From Nesterenkonia sp. (lineage in GTDB: Bacteria; Actinomycetota; Actinomycetes; Actinomycetales; Micrococcaceae), in assembly GCF_029265375.1 (NCBI RefSeq), contig NZ_JAJUJJ010000023.1, positions 1 to 42,547 of the forward strand: 42,547 bases of DNA, read 5' to 3'. The notes beneath the pieces were generated by a model. That model had not been told where the DNA came from. It was given only the letters and a program-made list of their open reading frames with translations, and searched no databases. A program made the translations under genes and the position numbers. How positions within the stretch are numbered: position 1 is the first letter of the stretch; each line of letters begins with the position of its first letter. Shown here piece by piece: positions 27,168 to 35,644 of this stretch.

Positions 27168-27554
27168 GGATGCCACCCTACCGGCCGCCCACGGGTTCAG
27201 CGTGTCGGATGGACCCAAACCCCGGCCCATATTCGGCGAGTTTGGGCCCATCCGGCACGTTATGTGGGGATCCGGTGCTGGTGGGGCGGTGCTGGGCATC
27301 AGTGTCGGGATCAGTGCTGGCGCGGGTTCAGCGCCCAGTCCCGCTGCACTGCCTCGCGCTGCCGCTCGGCGTGGTGAAGCCCGCTGTGGCGGTGTGCGTA
27401 CCGCACGCCCCCGGGTGAGTGGGGCCGAGCGGCGCAGCGGCGCGCTGCGGCACGGTCTGCCCAGTCCGCCAGTAGGCGTGCCAGCATCACAGCTGCTCGT
27501 TGGACAGGGGTGTAGTCATAGACAGCGGTAATGGCTGATCCTTCGGTCGGGCGC
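27168..27554. other. 387-bp intergenic region with a long inverted repeat
   Basis: No convincing gene is present. A 20-bp imperfect inverted repeat spans 27201-27259: arms CGTGTCGGATGGACCCAAAC and GTTTGGGCCCATCCGGCACG, 19-base loop, two mismatches. A smaller hairpin GCAGCG-GCG-CGCTGC lies at 27434-27448. Transcription from the DUF4097 gene would run through both before reaching pepO, so they may terminate that transcript. Neither has a U run. Confidence 0.55.
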
Positions 27555-28436
27555 TTATCCGGCGCGGTGGAGGCTGATGTCGCCGCTGACGGTGCGGGCC
27601 TTCAGCTCCAGGCGGTGGGCGGCGTCGCCGGGACCCTCGGCCTGCTCCAGGGAGGAGCTGAGCCGCCCGGCGACGGTGGAGCAGTCCTGCAGCACGGCGG
27701 TGCCGGCGGGAATGCCGAGGGTGATGGCCCCGGAGGCGGCTGTGGCGGCCACGCTGCCGGCCACTGCCCGTTGGACAGTGATGTTGCCGGAGCCGGTCTT
27801 GGCCCGCAGCTCACCGTGCAGCTGGTCGATGGCGATATCTCCTGAGCCGGTCTTCAGCTCCAACTTGCCGGCTTCGCCCAGCCGGATGTTTCCGGAGCCT
27901 GCGGTGAGCTTGGCTTCTTCGACCACAGCGACGCTGATCTCGCCGGAACCGGCAGCGGCTTCCAAGCGGCCAGCCTGCTGGACAGTGATGTCACCGGAGC
28001 CGGCTTTTGCGTGCATCTGCCCGGCCTGCTGCACGGTGATGCGCCCGGACCCGCAGGAGGTCCGCACCACCTCCAGCGGACCCTCTGCGATGACGCTGCC
28101 GGATCCTGCCCGCGCCCGCAGGCTTGAACCGTCCGGGACCTGGACGTGGATGCTGTACCGGTGGGAGGTCTGGCTGCCGATCTGCAGCAGCCCGAGTCTC
28201 GGCGCGCTCTCTTCGGCTTCGGGGACTTCGATGTGCAGCAGGTTTCCGGAACGCTCGACGACGACATCGCCGGCATCGGCTGCGCCGGCACCGGAGGCCG
28301 GGGTGACCTCTACGGTGATGCTCTCCACCGGACCGGCGGTCAGGTTCAGGCTGCTGGCGCGCAGCTGGGCGTCGATCTGCACTGCGGTGTCGGATTCAAA
28401 GGTGTGGCGCACTGCGCCGTCGGTGGTGGTGCTCAT
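27555..28436 (-). CDS. DUF4097-type beta-strand repeat protein
   Basis: 293 residues of repeated short strands with the recurring GSGxI/ASGxI turn (AGSGSVIAEG, CGSGRITVQQ, AGSGDITVQQ, AGSGNIRLGE, TGSGDIAIDQ). This predicts a right-handed beta-helix or stacked sheet, as in DUF4097/putative adhesin proteins. No signal peptide or anchor is seen, so it is probably cytoplasmic. Function is unknown. It begins 16 bp after the RHH regulator gene and very likely shares its operator-controlled transcript. Confidence 0.8.
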   Translation of the reverse strand: MSTTTDGAVRHTFESDTAVQIDAQLRASSLNLTAGPVESITVEVTPASGAGAADAGDVVVERSGNLLHIEVPEAEESAPRLGLLQIGSQTSHRYSIHVQVPDGSSLRARAGSGSVIAEGPLEVVRTSCGSGRITVQQAGQMHAKAGSGDITVQQAGRLEAAAGSGEISVAVVEEAKLTAGSGNIRLGEAGKLELKTGSGDIAIDQLHGELRAKTGSGNITVQRAVAGSVAATAASGAITLGIPAGTAVLQDCSTVAGRLSSSLEQAEGPGDAAHRLELKARTVSGDISLHRAG

Positions 28437-28452
28437 AGTGGGGCTCCTGATC

Positions 28453-28950
28453 TCAGTGCGCCCAGCCGGTCATCCGGCGGACGCTGCGGTGGGTGGGGAC
28501 GGTGCTGGGGGCCGGAGGGGTCAGTGCCCGCTGGGCGGCCTGCACTATCCAGGTGTTGGTGGACTTGCCGTCGGCTGCGGCGGCTTTCTCTATCTCTGAC
28601 TTCAGCGATTCGGGCAGCCGCAGGGTCAGTCGGGCGGTGCTGGGGTCCTCTGACGACGGCGGCGGCGGTGGGGCCGGGGCTTCCGCCACGCTCTCCGGGG
28701 CCTGGGCGGCCGCCTGCTCCACCACCACTGCGGGTTCGCCGCCGCGGATGTGGATCTCCACCACCGCGCCGTCAAGTTCGGCGGTGATCTGCTCGGCCAG
28801 GTCCGAGGCGAAGCGGGTCAGCGCCAGCCGCGCCTCCGGCTCCAGCGCCTGGCCGATCATCTCTGCGGTGCGCTGCACGTTGTCAGGGGCCAGCTGAGTG
28901 GACCGGGCCAGCCCCTGCTGGATGGAGGTGATGTACTCGTCGAACTGCAT
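28453..28950 (-). CDS. Ribbon-helix-helix regulator (HicB/CopG-like)
   Basis: 165 residues. An N-terminal helical region and a proline/alanine linker precede a ribbon-helix-helix domain at about 105-145 (ARLTLRLPESLKSEIEKAAA...NTWIVQAAQRAL). Such domains bind inverted or direct repeats as dimers. A cluster of TGATGTCA half-sites covers its own promoter and start codon, so it almost certainly represses itself and the DUF4097 gene. No toxin gene is adjacent, so I do not call it an antitoxin. TATAGT lies 6 bp before the ATG, which suggests a leaderless message. Confidence 0.78.
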   Translation of the reverse strand: MQFDEYITSIQQGLARSTQLAPDNVQRTAEMIGQALEPEARLALTRFASDLAEQITAELDGAVVEIHIRGGEPAVVVEQAAAQAPESVAEAPAPPPPPSSEDPSTARLTLRLPESLKSEIEKAAAADGKSTNTWIVQAAQRALTPPAPSTVPTHRSVRRMTGWAH

Positions 28951-29001
28951 GACATCACTATAGCGTCATAGTGATGTCATGTGAGGTCACTTGTGATGTC
29001 A
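28949..29001 (-). promoter_or_regulatory. Autoregulatory operator and leaderless promoter of the RHH/DUF4097 pair
   Basis: A perfect 13-bp inverted repeat ATGACATCACTAT-N6-ATAGTGATGTCAT occupies 28949-28980. Two further direct half-sites follow: TGAGGTCA (28982-28989) and TGATGTCA (28994-29001). Starts of the half-sites are 22, 10 and 12 bp apart. On the minus strand, CTCACA, 17 bp, TATAGT, 6 bp, ATG form the promoter, which lies inside this array. It overlaps the panC stop codon. Confidence 0.7.
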
Positions 29002-29907
29002 GTCGGGCTGGATCTCCATATTGTCGATCAGCCGCACCGGCCCGACCCGTGCGGCCACCAGCGCCAGCGCCGGACCGCGCAGCACTCCGTCGGCGTCGAG
29101 CAGGGCCCCTTCAGGGCGGATCTCCTCCAGAGTGGCCGGGTCCACCACCACCAGGTAGTCCGGCTCGACTCCGGCGGCGTGGTCCAGGCGGGTCCGCAGC
29201 TGATCGATCTGCAGCGGCTGGCCTGCCCGGGCCCGCTCAGCCAGGCTGCGCAGCGCCGCCGAGAGCTCCAGGGCCGCCGGATAGTCCTCCGCGCTGAGCC
29301 GCTGGTTGCGGCTGGAGAGCGCCAGCCCGTTCTCATCCCGGACGGTGGGCAGCACCCGGATCTCCGCCGGGAGGTTCAGATCCTCGGTGAGCCGGCGGAT
29401 GATGGCCACCTGTTCGGCGTCCTTCTGCCCGAACCATGCCTGCAGCCGGGCGGGAGCAGGCGGGGTGAGGATGCTGAAGAGTTTGGTCACCACGGTGACC
29501 ACGCCGTCGAAGTGACCCGGCCGCGAGGCTCCTTCCCATTTGCGGCCCATCTCTCCGGCACTGACGCGTATCCGGGGCGAGGCCGGGTAGCCGGGGTACA
29601 TCTCCTCCAACTCGGGGGCGAAGACCAGGTCGGCCCCGGTGTCCTCAAGCAGTGCCAGATCCTCAGAGAGCTGGCGCGGATAGTGGCGGTAGTCGGCGTC
29701 GTCGTCGAACTGCAGCGGATTGACGAAGATGCTGGAGATCAGCAGATCGCTGCTGGACCGCGCAGCCTCCAGCAGGGAGCGGTGACCGGCGTGCAGCGCA
29801 CCCATAGTGGGCACATACCCGACGACGGGATGTTCGGCGGGGCTGGAGGCGGTTGCCGCGGCCAGGGCGCGGCGCATCTGTTCGGCAGTGTGCAGCAGCT
29901 GGGTCAC
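28999..29907 (-). CDS. panC: Pantothenate synthetase PanC
   Basis: 302 residues. VPTMGALHAGHRSLLEAA is the HIGH-like nucleotide-binding motif, and ALSSRNQRLS the KMSKS-like loop. The dimer and pantoate-binding segments (SIFVNPLQF, AWFGQKDAEQVAIIRRL) are present. It joins pantoate and beta-alanine with ATP. It is the last gene of the long ftsH-fol-pan run, 21 bp after the DUF2520 gene. Its stop codon lies in the RHH operator. Confidence 0.95.
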   Translation of the reverse strand: MTQLLHTAEQMRRALAAATASSPAEHPVVGYVPTMGALHAGHRSLLEAARSSSDLLISSIFVNPLQFDDDADYRHYPRQLSEDLALLEDTGADLVFAPELEEMYPGYPASPRIRVSAGEMGRKWEGASRPGHFDGVVTVVTKLFSILTPPAPARLQAWFGQKDAEQVAIIRRLTEDLNLPAEIRVLPTVRDENGLALSSRNQRLSAEDYPAALELSAALRSLAERARAGQPLQIDQLRTRLDHAAGVEPDYLVVVDPATLEEIRPEGALLDADGVLRGPALALVAARVGPVRLIDNMEIQPD

Positions 29908-29928
29908 TCACCCAGTCTATGAGCCGGT

Positions 29929-30855
29929 TCAGTGCTCCTCGGTGAGCAGGTCCATCAGCTCGGCGGCGGTGCGTTCGCTGATCAGCCCGCGCTCCACGGC
30001 CCGCTGGGCTGCCGAGAGCGCCATGGCCTGGTAGGCCCCGCGCACGTCCTGGGGATGCCCCGGGTCAGCCAGCACCTGCAGATGTTCGGCCACGGTGCCG
30101 GCGTCGCCGCGGGCCACCGGACCGGTGAGCGCCCCGGCGCCGGAGGCCAGCGCATTGTCCAGGGAGGCCTGCATCAGCGGGCCCAGCACCCGGGAGGGGT
30201 CCTCCACACCGATGCCCTCCAGCAGCTGAGCTGACTGCGCGGTGAGGATGTTGAGGTGGTTGGAGGCGTGGGCCAGGGCCGCGTGGTAGGCCGGCCGGTG
30301 CTGCTCGGCGACCACCACCGGCTCTCCGCCCATCTCCACCGTCAGGGCTTGTGCCACCGGCAGCACGTCCTCGCCGGCGGTGACTGCGAAGGCGCAGGCG
30401 CTCAGCCGCTGCAGGTCCAGGCTCATCCCGGTGAAGGTCATGGCCGGGTGGATGGCCAGGGTGACGGCGCCGGCGGCCTCGGCGGGAGCCAGCACCCCTG
30501 TTCCGAAGCGGCCGGAGGTGTGAATCACCAGCTGCCCCGGCTGGAAGTGGCCGGCCTCAGCGGCTCCGCGCACCACCTCGGGCAGCACATCGTCGGGCAC
30601 GGCCAGCAGGATCAGCTCGGCCCGGCGCAGAATCTCCGGGACGTCCAGCACCGGGGCGCCGGGCAGCAGGGTCTCGGCCCGGTCCTGGGAGTCTGCAGAG
30701 ACCGCGTGCACCCCGACCACCTGGTGGCCAGCTGCGCGCAGGGCCGCCCCGAGCACTGCCCCCACCCGGCCGGCGGAGATCACTCCGACGCCGAGTCTGC
30801 CGTCGCGGGCGGAGGGGGGAAGCTCTCCGGCATAGGGGTCGATGGGATGGTTCAT
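29929..30855 (-). CDS. Rossmann-fold DUF2520 oxidoreductase
   Basis: 308 residues. An N-terminal NAD(P) motif GVISAGRVGAVLGAALRAAGH is followed by the DUF2520 domain (RPAYHAALAHASNHLNILTAQ). AIHPAMTF is the conserved loop between them. This architecture occurs next to panC in many actinobacteria, and proteins of the same architecture are candidates for ketopantoate reductase (PanG-type). The position before panC supports this but does not prove it. The start ATG 30855 overlaps the upstream stop as ATGA. Confidence 0.8.
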   Translation of the reverse strand: MNHPIDPYAGELPPSARDGRLGVGVISAGRVGAVLGAALRAAGHQVVGVHAVSADSQDRAETLLPGAPVLDVPEILRRAELILLAVPDDVLPEVVRGAAEAGHFQPGQLVIHTSGRFGTGVLAPAEAAGAVTLAIHPAMTFTGMSLDLQRLSACAFAVTAGEDVLPVAQALTVEMGGEPVVVAEQHRPAYHAALAHASNHLNILTAQSAQLLEGIGVEDPSRVLGPLMQASLDNALASGAGALTGPVARGDAGTVAEHLQVLADPGHPQDVRGAYQAMALSAAQRAVERGLISERTAAELMDLLTEEH

Positions 30856-32537
30856 CTGCTCTGCTCCGCCTCGGGTGCGGTCTGCACCATCTTCTCGAAC
30901 TCGTGCAGCTCCTCCGGCTGCATCCACTGGTTGCGTTCGGCGAGCCGGCGGGCGACGGCGGCGTAGCCGGCCTCGGCCTGGAACAGCTCACGGATCTGCT
31001 CCACGTCCTGGTTCTTGATCCGGGCGGTGATGGGCCCGGCGGGGATGTGGATGTCCAGGGTGGCGATCCGCTTGGCCCGGGCCAGCGGCCCCTGGCTGAG
31101 GGCGGCGGACTGGATGCGCTCATGCGGAACCATGGTCAGCAGCCGGGTGAGCCGGCCGTCGCGGATCATCAGTGCGCTGGGGGTGGCGTAGGAGCCGCGG
31201 CGGGTGCGCACCAGAGGGTCGAAGATCTTCGCGCGGGCGGGCACCTCAGTGAAGCCGCCGGCGGTTCCGGTCCCGGACACGCCCTCCAGGAACAGCTCCT
31301 CGGGATGGTCCACCTGCAGATCGGGGAACATCTCAGCCGTCATGCGCATGGCGTCGTCGACGGTGCCCACCGGCATCAGGGTGGTCCGGTCGGTGATGCC
31401 GTAGCCGGCTACGGTGACCACCACCTTGTACCAGCCGAAGGCGCGCCAGAGATAGGGCTGCTGGATCTGGATGGCTTGGACACGTCCGGGCGGGACGGTC
31501 TGGGTGGTGGTCTCCAGCAGGCCGTACTTCAGCCGCAGGCCGGCCTCGGTCATTGTGGCGGTGAACCGGAAACCGGAGGAGAACTGGCTGTAGTAGGTGG
31601 CCGCGGCGCCCAGCAGCAGCGGGATGAACAGCGGCAGGTCGATCTCTGAGAGCGCCTCACTCAGCGAGTCGTCGGTGAAAATGGCGAAGGCGACGGCGAT
31701 CCCGCCGGTGATCAGCAGCAGGATCAGGCCGATGGCCACCAGGATGATGGTGCCCACACCGACCAGCACTGAGCCGATCAGCCGGCCGATGGGGACCTGG
31801 AGGATCGTCCGCTCCGGCTGCGGCTGGGCGGGCAGCCGATGGGGGTCGGTGCGGTCTGCCTCCGGGACGCTGGGCGCCGGGGGCTGCGGCACATGGTGGG
31901 GCTCCCCCGGCACATGCTGGGGCTCCTCCCCCGGGGCATGCTGAGTCTGCTGGTCTGCGGCCTGCCCCGAGCTCCTGCCGGAGGCGCGGTCCATGATGTC
32001 GGCGCGCAGCTGCTCGGCCTCGCTGCGCTTGAGGAAGGCCAGTGTGGCCGCCGTGCCGTCGCCCTCAGCGACTTCAAACTTCAGCTCGGCCAGTCCGGTG
32101 ATCCGGGCCGGCAGCGGCTGCCGAAGGTCCACCGCCTGCACCCGATCGATCCGCGCCTGCCGGTGCTGCCGGAACAGGATGCCGGACTTCACCATCACAT
32201 GCTCATCGGTGATCTTGTAGCGGGTGAACCACCAGGAGAGGGTGAACCCCACAAAGATCAGCACCGCAAGGGCGAGGAACGCGCCGCCGCCGATCAGATA
32301 GGGAACGGGGTTGCGCTCCAGATTCTCGGCGAGTTCCCCGGAGCGGAAGGAATTCCAGAGATCGGCCCACATCTGCCAGTTGTAGCCGAAGACCGCCACC
32401 GGGATGGCGACCACGGTCAGCCAGCCGCGCACCAGCGGTGAGAGCGGATGGACCTTGGTCCAGGTCTCGTCGAACCAGGCCTCGGCGGCGTCTGCCTCCG
32501 GCGGCTCCGGGTCCAGGGGCTGCTGCGGATCCGTCAT
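30852..32537 (-). CDS. Bacterial PH-domain membrane protein (YdbT type)
   Basis: 561 residues. Two membrane segments near 40-85, then a first bPH2 domain (WFTRYKITDEHVMVKSGILFRQHRQARIDRVQAVD), a Pro/His-rich linker, two more membrane segments near 245-300 and two further bPH2 domains. This triple-PH layout is that of YdbT in Bacillus. It ends in the cytoplasm with an acidic helix. It is paired with the single-PH protein just upstream, as YdbS is with YdbT, and the two probably form one membrane complex. Confidence 0.82.
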   Translation of the reverse strand: MTDPQQPLDPEPPEADAAEAWFDETWTKVHPLSPLVRGWLTVVAIPVAVFGYNWQMWADLWNSFRSGELAENLERNPVPYLIGGGAFLALAVLIFVGFTLSWWFTRYKITDEHVMVKSGILFRQHRQARIDRVQAVDLRQPLPARITGLAELKFEVAEGDGTAATLAFLKRSEAEQLRADIMDRASGRSSGQAADQQTQHAPGEEPQHVPGEPHHVPQPPAPSVPEADRTDPHRLPAQPQPERTILQVPIGRLIGSVLVGVGTIILVAIGLILLLITGGIAVAFAIFTDDSLSEALSEIDLPLFIPLLLGAAATYYSQFSSGFRFTATMTEAGLRLKYGLLETTTQTVPPGRVQAIQIQQPYLWRAFGWYKVVVTVAGYGITDRTTLMPVGTVDDAMRMTAEMFPDLQVDHPEELFLEGVSGTGTAGGFTEVPARAKIFDPLVRTRRGSYATPSALMIRDGRLTRLLTMVPHERIQSAALSQGPLARAKRIATLDIHIPAGPITARIKNQDVEQIRELFQAEAGYAAVARRLAERNQWMQPEELHEFEKMVQTAPEAEQSR

Positions 32538-32545
32538 GCCACCTC

Positions 32546-33058
32546 CTACAGGCCGGCCAGGCGTGCTTGGCCGCGGGCGGAGAGTTCATCACGCAGCCGG
32601 GCGCCCTCGCTGCGCACCGCACCCGGAATGGTGGCGTCGGTGGCGGCCGATGCGGTCTTCAGCTGCACGGTGCAGATCCCGAACTTCCGCATCAGCGGCC
32701 CGGCCTCGATGTCCACATACTGCAGCCGGCCGTAGGGCACGGCCACCACCCGCTGCCAGAGCAGGCCCCGGCGGATGAGCAGGTCGTCCTCGCGCTCACA
32801 GTAGCCGATGGCTCGCACGCGGCGCGGGGTCAGCCCCAAGTCCAGGCCCGCCCAGACCAGCAGCACCCCGAGCACAGGCCAGACCAGCCAATCCGGCAGC
32901 GACCACCAGCCGACCGCGTCAGCGATCAGCGGCAGCGCCACGATGATCAGCACAATCGCCCAGCCGATGAATCCGGAGATCAGCTTGACGGTGATGTACT
33001 TCTCATCCACTCGCGTCCATTCGACCCCTACCGGGTCGATGGCCTCAGAATGCAGCAT
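32546..33058 (-). CDS. Bacterial PH-domain membrane protein (YdbS type)
   Basis: 170 residues. Two membrane segments (about 31-50 and 60-76) are followed by one bPH2 domain with the typical LLIRRGLLWQRVVAVPYGRLQYVDI and GPLMRKFGICTVQLKTA. It precedes its larger partner by 8 bp. Starts at ATG 33058. Confidence 0.82.
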   Translation of the reverse strand: MLHSEAIDPVGVEWTRVDEKYITVKLISGFIGWAIVLIIVALPLIADAVGWWSLPDWLVWPVLGVLLVWAGLDLGLTPRRVRAIGYCEREDDLLIRRGLLWQRVVAVPYGRLQYVDIEAGPLMRKFGICTVQLKTASAATDATIPGAVRSEGARLRDELSARGQARLAGL

Positions 33059-33078
33059 GTATCTCCTTGTCTCGGCGT

Positions 33079-33654
33079 TCAGCTGCGGCTGCTGAACTGT
33101 GCGTGGCGGGCATAGCCGGCCCCGGGCTCTTCATCGAGGCCCTCTGCGCCGTCCTCCGGCGGTTCGGCGCCCTGGTCTGGGGGGAGCCGGCACAGCGACT
33201 CCACCACAAACCCTATGATCACCCAGACCGTAGCCCCAATCATCACACTCAGGGCTGAGATCACATTCGGCGTGGTCACTCCTGCGGCCGGCGCAATGCT
33301 GAGCACCAGTCCGCCGTGCCACCCGGCCAGCAGCGCTCCGGCGTAGGCGCAGGCCTGGCCTGCGGCCACCACGCGCACCGCCTGCAGCGGGTGGAGCCGG
33401 CGGGCGGGACGGACCGCTGGGCTCTGCTCCCGGCGGGCACGGTCAGCCGCCTGCTGCAGGCGCCGCTGGTCCCACCAGACCACCAGCCCCAGGGTGAGCA
33501 CAATCAGGCCGACGGCGGCCAGGGTGATCACCGAGGACAGCGGCAGTCCCGGGGAGGAGTAGCCGGCTGAGGCCATCACTCCGGTGGCCGCGTAGCCGCC
33601 TGCGGCAGCGCAGAGCAGGATGATCAGCAGCCAGACCGGGCGCAGCTGGCTCAC
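33079..33654 (-). CDS. DUF3180 membrane protein
   Basis: 191 residues with four membrane segments in two pairs (residues 7-27 and 40-60; 96-118 and 130-152). MSQLRPVWLLIILLCAAAGGYA is the family N-terminus. DUF3180 proteins stand downstream of folK in many actinobacteria; function is unknown. The start overlaps the folBK stop as ATGA, so translation is coupled. Confidence 0.8.
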   Translation of the reverse strand: MSQLRPVWLLIILLCAAAGGYAATGVMASAGYSSPGLPLSSVITLAAVGLIVLTLGLVVWWDQRRLQQAADRARREQSPAVRPARRLHPLQAVRVVAAGQACAYAGALLAGWHGGLVLSIAPAAGVTTPNVISALSVMIGATVWVIIGFVVESLCRLPPDQGAEPPEDGAEGLDEEPGAGYARHAQFSSRS

Positions 33655-34757
33655 TGCTCGGGCTCCTGGGCGGCGTCGTCGAGCTTGCGGACTTCGTGGA
33701 AGTCGGGGGCCTCACGCGCCAGCTCCCGCACTGGGCGGCCGTTGAGCAGCGCCACCGGGTCCATCCAGGACCAGGGCAGCAGGACGAAGGCCCGCTCTGC
33801 CGCCGAGGGGTGGGGCACCTGCAGCCGCGGGGAGTCGATGGTGGCCCCGGCGTAGGTGACGATGTCCACATCCAGGGTGCGGGGGCCCCAGCGTTCCCGG
33901 CGGACCCGGTTGTGGTCCGTTTCGATCTGCTGGGCCACGTCCAGCAGGTCGTGGGGTGAGAGCTGGGTTTCGATCTCCACCACCTGGTTGAGGTAGTTGC
34001 GCTGATTGGCCGGTCCGCCCACCGGTGCGGTGCTGGCCAGCGGGGAGACGTTGACCACCACCACGGACTCATGGGCCTCCAGAGCCTGCACCGCCGAGGC
34101 CAGAATCGCCCGCGAGTCCCCCAGGTTGGACCCCAGGGCCAGCACGCAGCGCACGGCGAAGGCCGCAGGCAGGTCGGGGTCGCGCAGGTGCTCTGCCGGG
34201 GCCTGCGGGGACAGCTCCGCCAGCGATGCCCTGTCATAGGGCCCCAGCTGGGCGGTGGGTGTGGTCAGCCGGGCTTCGTTCTCCTCCTCCACCGGGGAGG
34301 GGGCGGAGGCCGCTTCGTCGACCAGCTCGCCCTCGTAGACCCCGGAGACCTGGCGGCGCGGCTCGTCGAGTGCGGGAAGGTCCTTCACGTGGGCCCTGCT
34401 GCGTCGGATGGTCACCGAGACGTCGTCGAAGGTCTGGGTCAGCGGCGCCTGCGGCTTGTGCACAGTGACAGCCACCGCGTGGATGCGCTTGTCGTGCAGC
34501 AGGATGGCCCGGGCCAGCGTCTCGGCGAGCGCTTCGATCAGATCGTAGGTCTCCCGGGTGACGACCTCCTGGATGAGATCGGCGATGTGGGCGTAGGAGA
34601 TGGTGTCGTTCAGGTCGTCGCTGCGGCCGGGGCCGCGCAGGTCCAGCTCCAGCTCCGCGTCCACGGTGAAGGGCTGGGGGTCCTCCTTCTCGAAGTCGAA
34701 CACCCCGTGACGTCCGGAGAGCCGAAGCCCGGTGAGGCGGATCATGTCGTGGCCCAT
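33651..34757 (-). CDS. folBK: Fused dihydroneopterin aldolase / HPPK (FolB-FolK)
   Basis: 368 residues holding two enzymes. Residues 1-125 are dihydroneopterin aldolase (GLRLSGRHGVFDFEKEDPQPF, then TYDLIEALAETLARAIL). A linker of about 80 residues, acidic and proline-containing, follows. From about 205 on is HPPK, with LALGSNLGDSRAIL, GPANQRNYLNQVVEIET and RERWGPRTLDVDIVTY. Two successive steps of folate synthesis are therefore fused, as in some other actinobacteria. The start is ATG 34757 or ATG 34745. Confidence 0.92.
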   Translation of the reverse strand: MGHDMIRLTGLRLSGRHGVFDFEKEDPQPFTVDAELELDLRGPGRSDDLNDTISYAHIADLIQEVVTRETYDLIEALAETLARAILLHDKRIHAVAVTVHKPQAPLTQTFDDVSVTIRRSRAHVKDLPALDEPRRQVSGVYEGELVDEAASAPSPVEEENEARLTTPTAQLGPYDRASLAELSPQAPAEHLRDPDLPAAFAVRCVLALGSNLGDSRAILASAVQALEAHESVVVVNVSPLASTAPVGGPANQRNYLNQVVEIETQLSPHDLLDVAQQIETDHNRVRRERWGPRTLDVDIVTYAGATIDSPRLQVPHPSAAERAFVLLPWSWMDPVALLNGRPVRELAREAPDFHEVRKLDDAAQEPEQ

Positions 34758-34795
34758 AGCTCCAGGCTACCGCCCGCGTGCCCGGAATTCAGGCT

Positions 34796-35635
34796 TCAGG
34801 CCGCGGGATTCAGGGCGGCGGCGGCGCGCAGCGCATCCGCGTTCGGCGCCACGGCATGGACGCGCACCGCCCAGCAGCCGGCACAGGCGGCGTGGAAGCT
34901 CAGTGCCGCGGTGGCTGCGTCCCGCTGCGCGGCGGGGCGGTGCCGGTCCTGCCCATCGGCCAGGAGGGCTCCCAGGAAGCCCTTGCGGGAGGCGCCGAAG
35001 AGCACCCGGTGCCCCAGGGCGACGAAGCGGTCCAGGTTCCGGATCAGCTCCCAGTTCTGCTGGTGGGTCTTCGCGAACCCGATGCCGGGATCCACAATGA
35101 TCTGTTCGGGACTCACCCCGGCGTCAAGGTACGTGCTGCGGATGGTCTCCAGCTCAGAGAGCACCTCGGCGACGACGTCGTCGTAGTCGGTGAGCTGCTG
35201 CATGGTCTGGGAGTCGCCGCGATTGTGGGTGATCACGATCTGAGCGCCGTACTCGGCGATGACCTGGGGCATCTGCGGGGCGGTGAGCAGGCCGGAGACG
35301 TCGTTGATGATCAGCTCGGAGGCGCGGTCCCCCGCCGTCTGAAGGGCCGCACGGGCGGTGTCCGGGTGCCGGGTGTCCACCGAGACGGTCACGCCCTCCT
35401 CCAGCAGCGGCTGGAGCACCGGCATGATGCGCCGCTGCTCTTCGGCCGGGGCCACCGGTTCGGCCCCGGGGCGGGTGGACTCGCCGCCGACGTCGATGAT
35501 GGCGGCGCCTTCCTCAGCCATGCGGCGGGCATGCTCCAGGCCGGGGTGGGTCCCGGCCTCAGGCTCGGGCAGGTGCGCACCGCCGTCGGAGAAGGAGTCG
35601 GGGGTGAGGTTGAGGATCCCCATCAGCAGCGTCAT
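34796..35635 (-). CDS. folP: Dihydropteroate synthase FolP
   Basis: 279 residues. GILNLTPDSFSDGG at the start and IIDVGGESTRPGAEPV are the pterin-binding and pABA loops, and VLFGASRKGFLGALL near residue 215 is the third conserved loop. It joins p-aminobenzoate to the pterin diphosphate and is the sulfonamide target. ATG 35635 has AGGAG 5 bases upstream; GTG 35641 is too close to it. It is 9 bp after folE. Confidence 0.95.
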   Translation of the reverse strand: MTLLMGILNLTPDSFSDGGAHLPEPEAGTHPGLEHARRMAEEGAAIIDVGGESTRPGAEPVAPAEEQRRIMPVLQPLLEEGVTVSVDTRHPDTARAALQTAGDRASELIINDVSGLLTAPQMPQVIAEYGAQIVITHNRGDSQTMQQLTDYDDVVAEVLSELETIRSTYLDAGVSPEQIIVDPGIGFAKTHQQNWELIRNLDRFVALGHRVLFGASRKGFLGALLADGQDRHRPAAQRDAATAALSFHAACAGCWAVRVHAVAPNADALRAAAALNPAA

Positions 35636-35644
35636 AGGCACTCC

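Noticed and set aside
27160-27531. 123-codon plus-strand frame in the pepO upstream gap
   Set aside because: Starts inside pepO, runs through the inverted repeat, has no ribosome site and a low-complexity composition.
28453-28950. Calling the RHH protein an antitoxin
   Set aside because: The neighbour is a DUF4097 beta-repeat protein with no toxin fold, so regulator is the safer call.
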